Assembly: GCF_029210495.1 (NCBI RefSeq)
Contig: NZ_JARGDK010000005.1
Span: forward strand, 186,001-250,000
Reading direction: 5' to 3'
Length of the DNA: 64,000 bases
From: Pseudothioclava nitratireducens
GTDB taxonomy: Bacteria; Pseudomonadota; Alphaproteobacteria; Rhodobacterales; Rhodobacteraceae
This document shows positions 63,692 to 64,000 of the stretch, in pieces (position 1 is the stretch's first letter; each line of letters opens with the position of its first letter). A program made the position numbers and the translations under genes. The notes beneath the pieces are model-generated. The model did no database searches. It saw nothing but the letters and a program-made list of their open reading frames with translations, and was not told the DNA's origin.

Positions 63692-64000
63692 ATGCAAATG
63701 ATCTCCGACATCCTGCTCGTGACCGCTGCACTCTCGGCGGCAGTCTACTGCTTTGTCCTCTCCCGGAGACTGAAACGTTTCAACCAGCTCGAATCGGGAA
63801 TGGGCGGCGCCATCGCCGTCCTCTCCGCGCAGGTTGATGACATGACCAAGGCCTTGACCCGTGCTCAGGCGACGGCATCAGCATCGGCGGATCAATTGAG
63901 GGAAATGACCGAGCGCGCGGAAAAAGGAGCGCAGCGTCTTGAGGTGATGCTGGCATCTCTGCACGATCTGCCCGATGGCGAGACGGAGTCTCGCCGGCAT
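63692..64000 (+). CDS. Membrane-anchored coiled-coil protein of the flagellar cluster (3' truncated)
   Basis: The first 103 codons run off the window edge. An N-terminal membrane segment (ILLVTAALSAAVYCFVLSRR) is followed by a basic stretch and a long predicted coiled coil (LRE-MTE-RAEKG-AQRLEVM). AGGAG precedes the ATG. It lies directly after fliL, and small proteins like this recur beside fliL in Rhodobacterales flagellar loci (I recall a DUF6468-like label, unverified). The function is unknown. Confidence 0.75.
   Translation, partial: MQMISDILLVTAALSAAVYCFVLSRRLKRFNQLESGMGGAIAVLSAQVDDMTKALTRAQATASASADQLREMTERAEKGAQRLEVMLASLHDLPDGETESRRH

Overview
The window looks like chromosomal DNA from a flagellated, quorum-sensing alphaproteobacterium of the order Rhodobacterales. 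The basis is high G+C, an ubiB-ubiE-fpg-enoyl-CoA hydratase-rpsT-dnaA-dnaN-recF-gyrB block, FlbT/FlaF flagellin control, DUF2793 and Core-2/I-branching enzymes, a TAXI-type TRAP transporter and GANTC (CcrM) sites upstream of dnaA. The genus cannot be fixed from the sequence alone.

Layout. 1-4.8 kb: surface-glycan genes (a 5'-truncated GT2, a second GT2 paralogue, a GT14-like enzyme, a long sulfotransferase). 4.8-9.8 kb, minus strand: ptsN, hpf, lptB-lptA-lptC, kdsD, rnd and a tRNA-Leu(CAG); this is nitrogen-PTS, ribosome hibernation, LPS transport and Kdo precursor supply. 9.9-20.9 kb, plus strand: an NDUFA9-like dehydrogenase, uppP, gltD, two uncharacterised genes, gltB, a DUF1269 protein and mtgA. 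20.9-25.4 kb: a chemoreceptor facing a luxR-luxI pair. 25.5-31.3 kb: a 2H-phosphoesterase-like gene and a second glycosyltransferase/sulfotransferase cluster, including a glycosyltransferase with six N-terminal repeats, a lower-G+C inserted gene and a short gene remnant.

31.4-40.2 kb: a two-gene DUF2793 locus resembling gene-transfer-agent head spikes; a TAXI TRAP transporter (binding protein, fused permease, UspA partner); and, divergent from an RpiR regulator, a class III aminotransferase with a BKACE-type beta-keto acid cleavage enzyme, together a probable uptake and catabolic unit for an unknown amino compound. A ChrA-type transporter follows.

41.7-48.2 kb: flagellar genes (DUF1217 protein, flbT, flaF, flagellin, a FlgN-like protein, a rod-binding protein, fliK, flgD). 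48.2-59.8 kb: ubiquinone biosynthesis, DNA repair, rpsT and the replication genes dnaA-dnaN-recF-gyrB, with a small glyoxalase-fold gene between recF and gyrB. 59.9-64 kb: more flagellar genes (fliP, fliN, fliH and fliF on minus; fliL and a truncated gene on plus).

Themes worth following: CtrA-like boxes before three flagellar transcription units, paired AAA-loop hairpins before the flagellin and flaF starts, a lux-box-like palindrome overlapping the luxR stop codon, and glycan, sulfotransferase, quorum-sensing and spike-like genes lying within about 10 kb. No CRISPR array, insertion sequence, rRNA operon or convincing DnaA-box array was seen.
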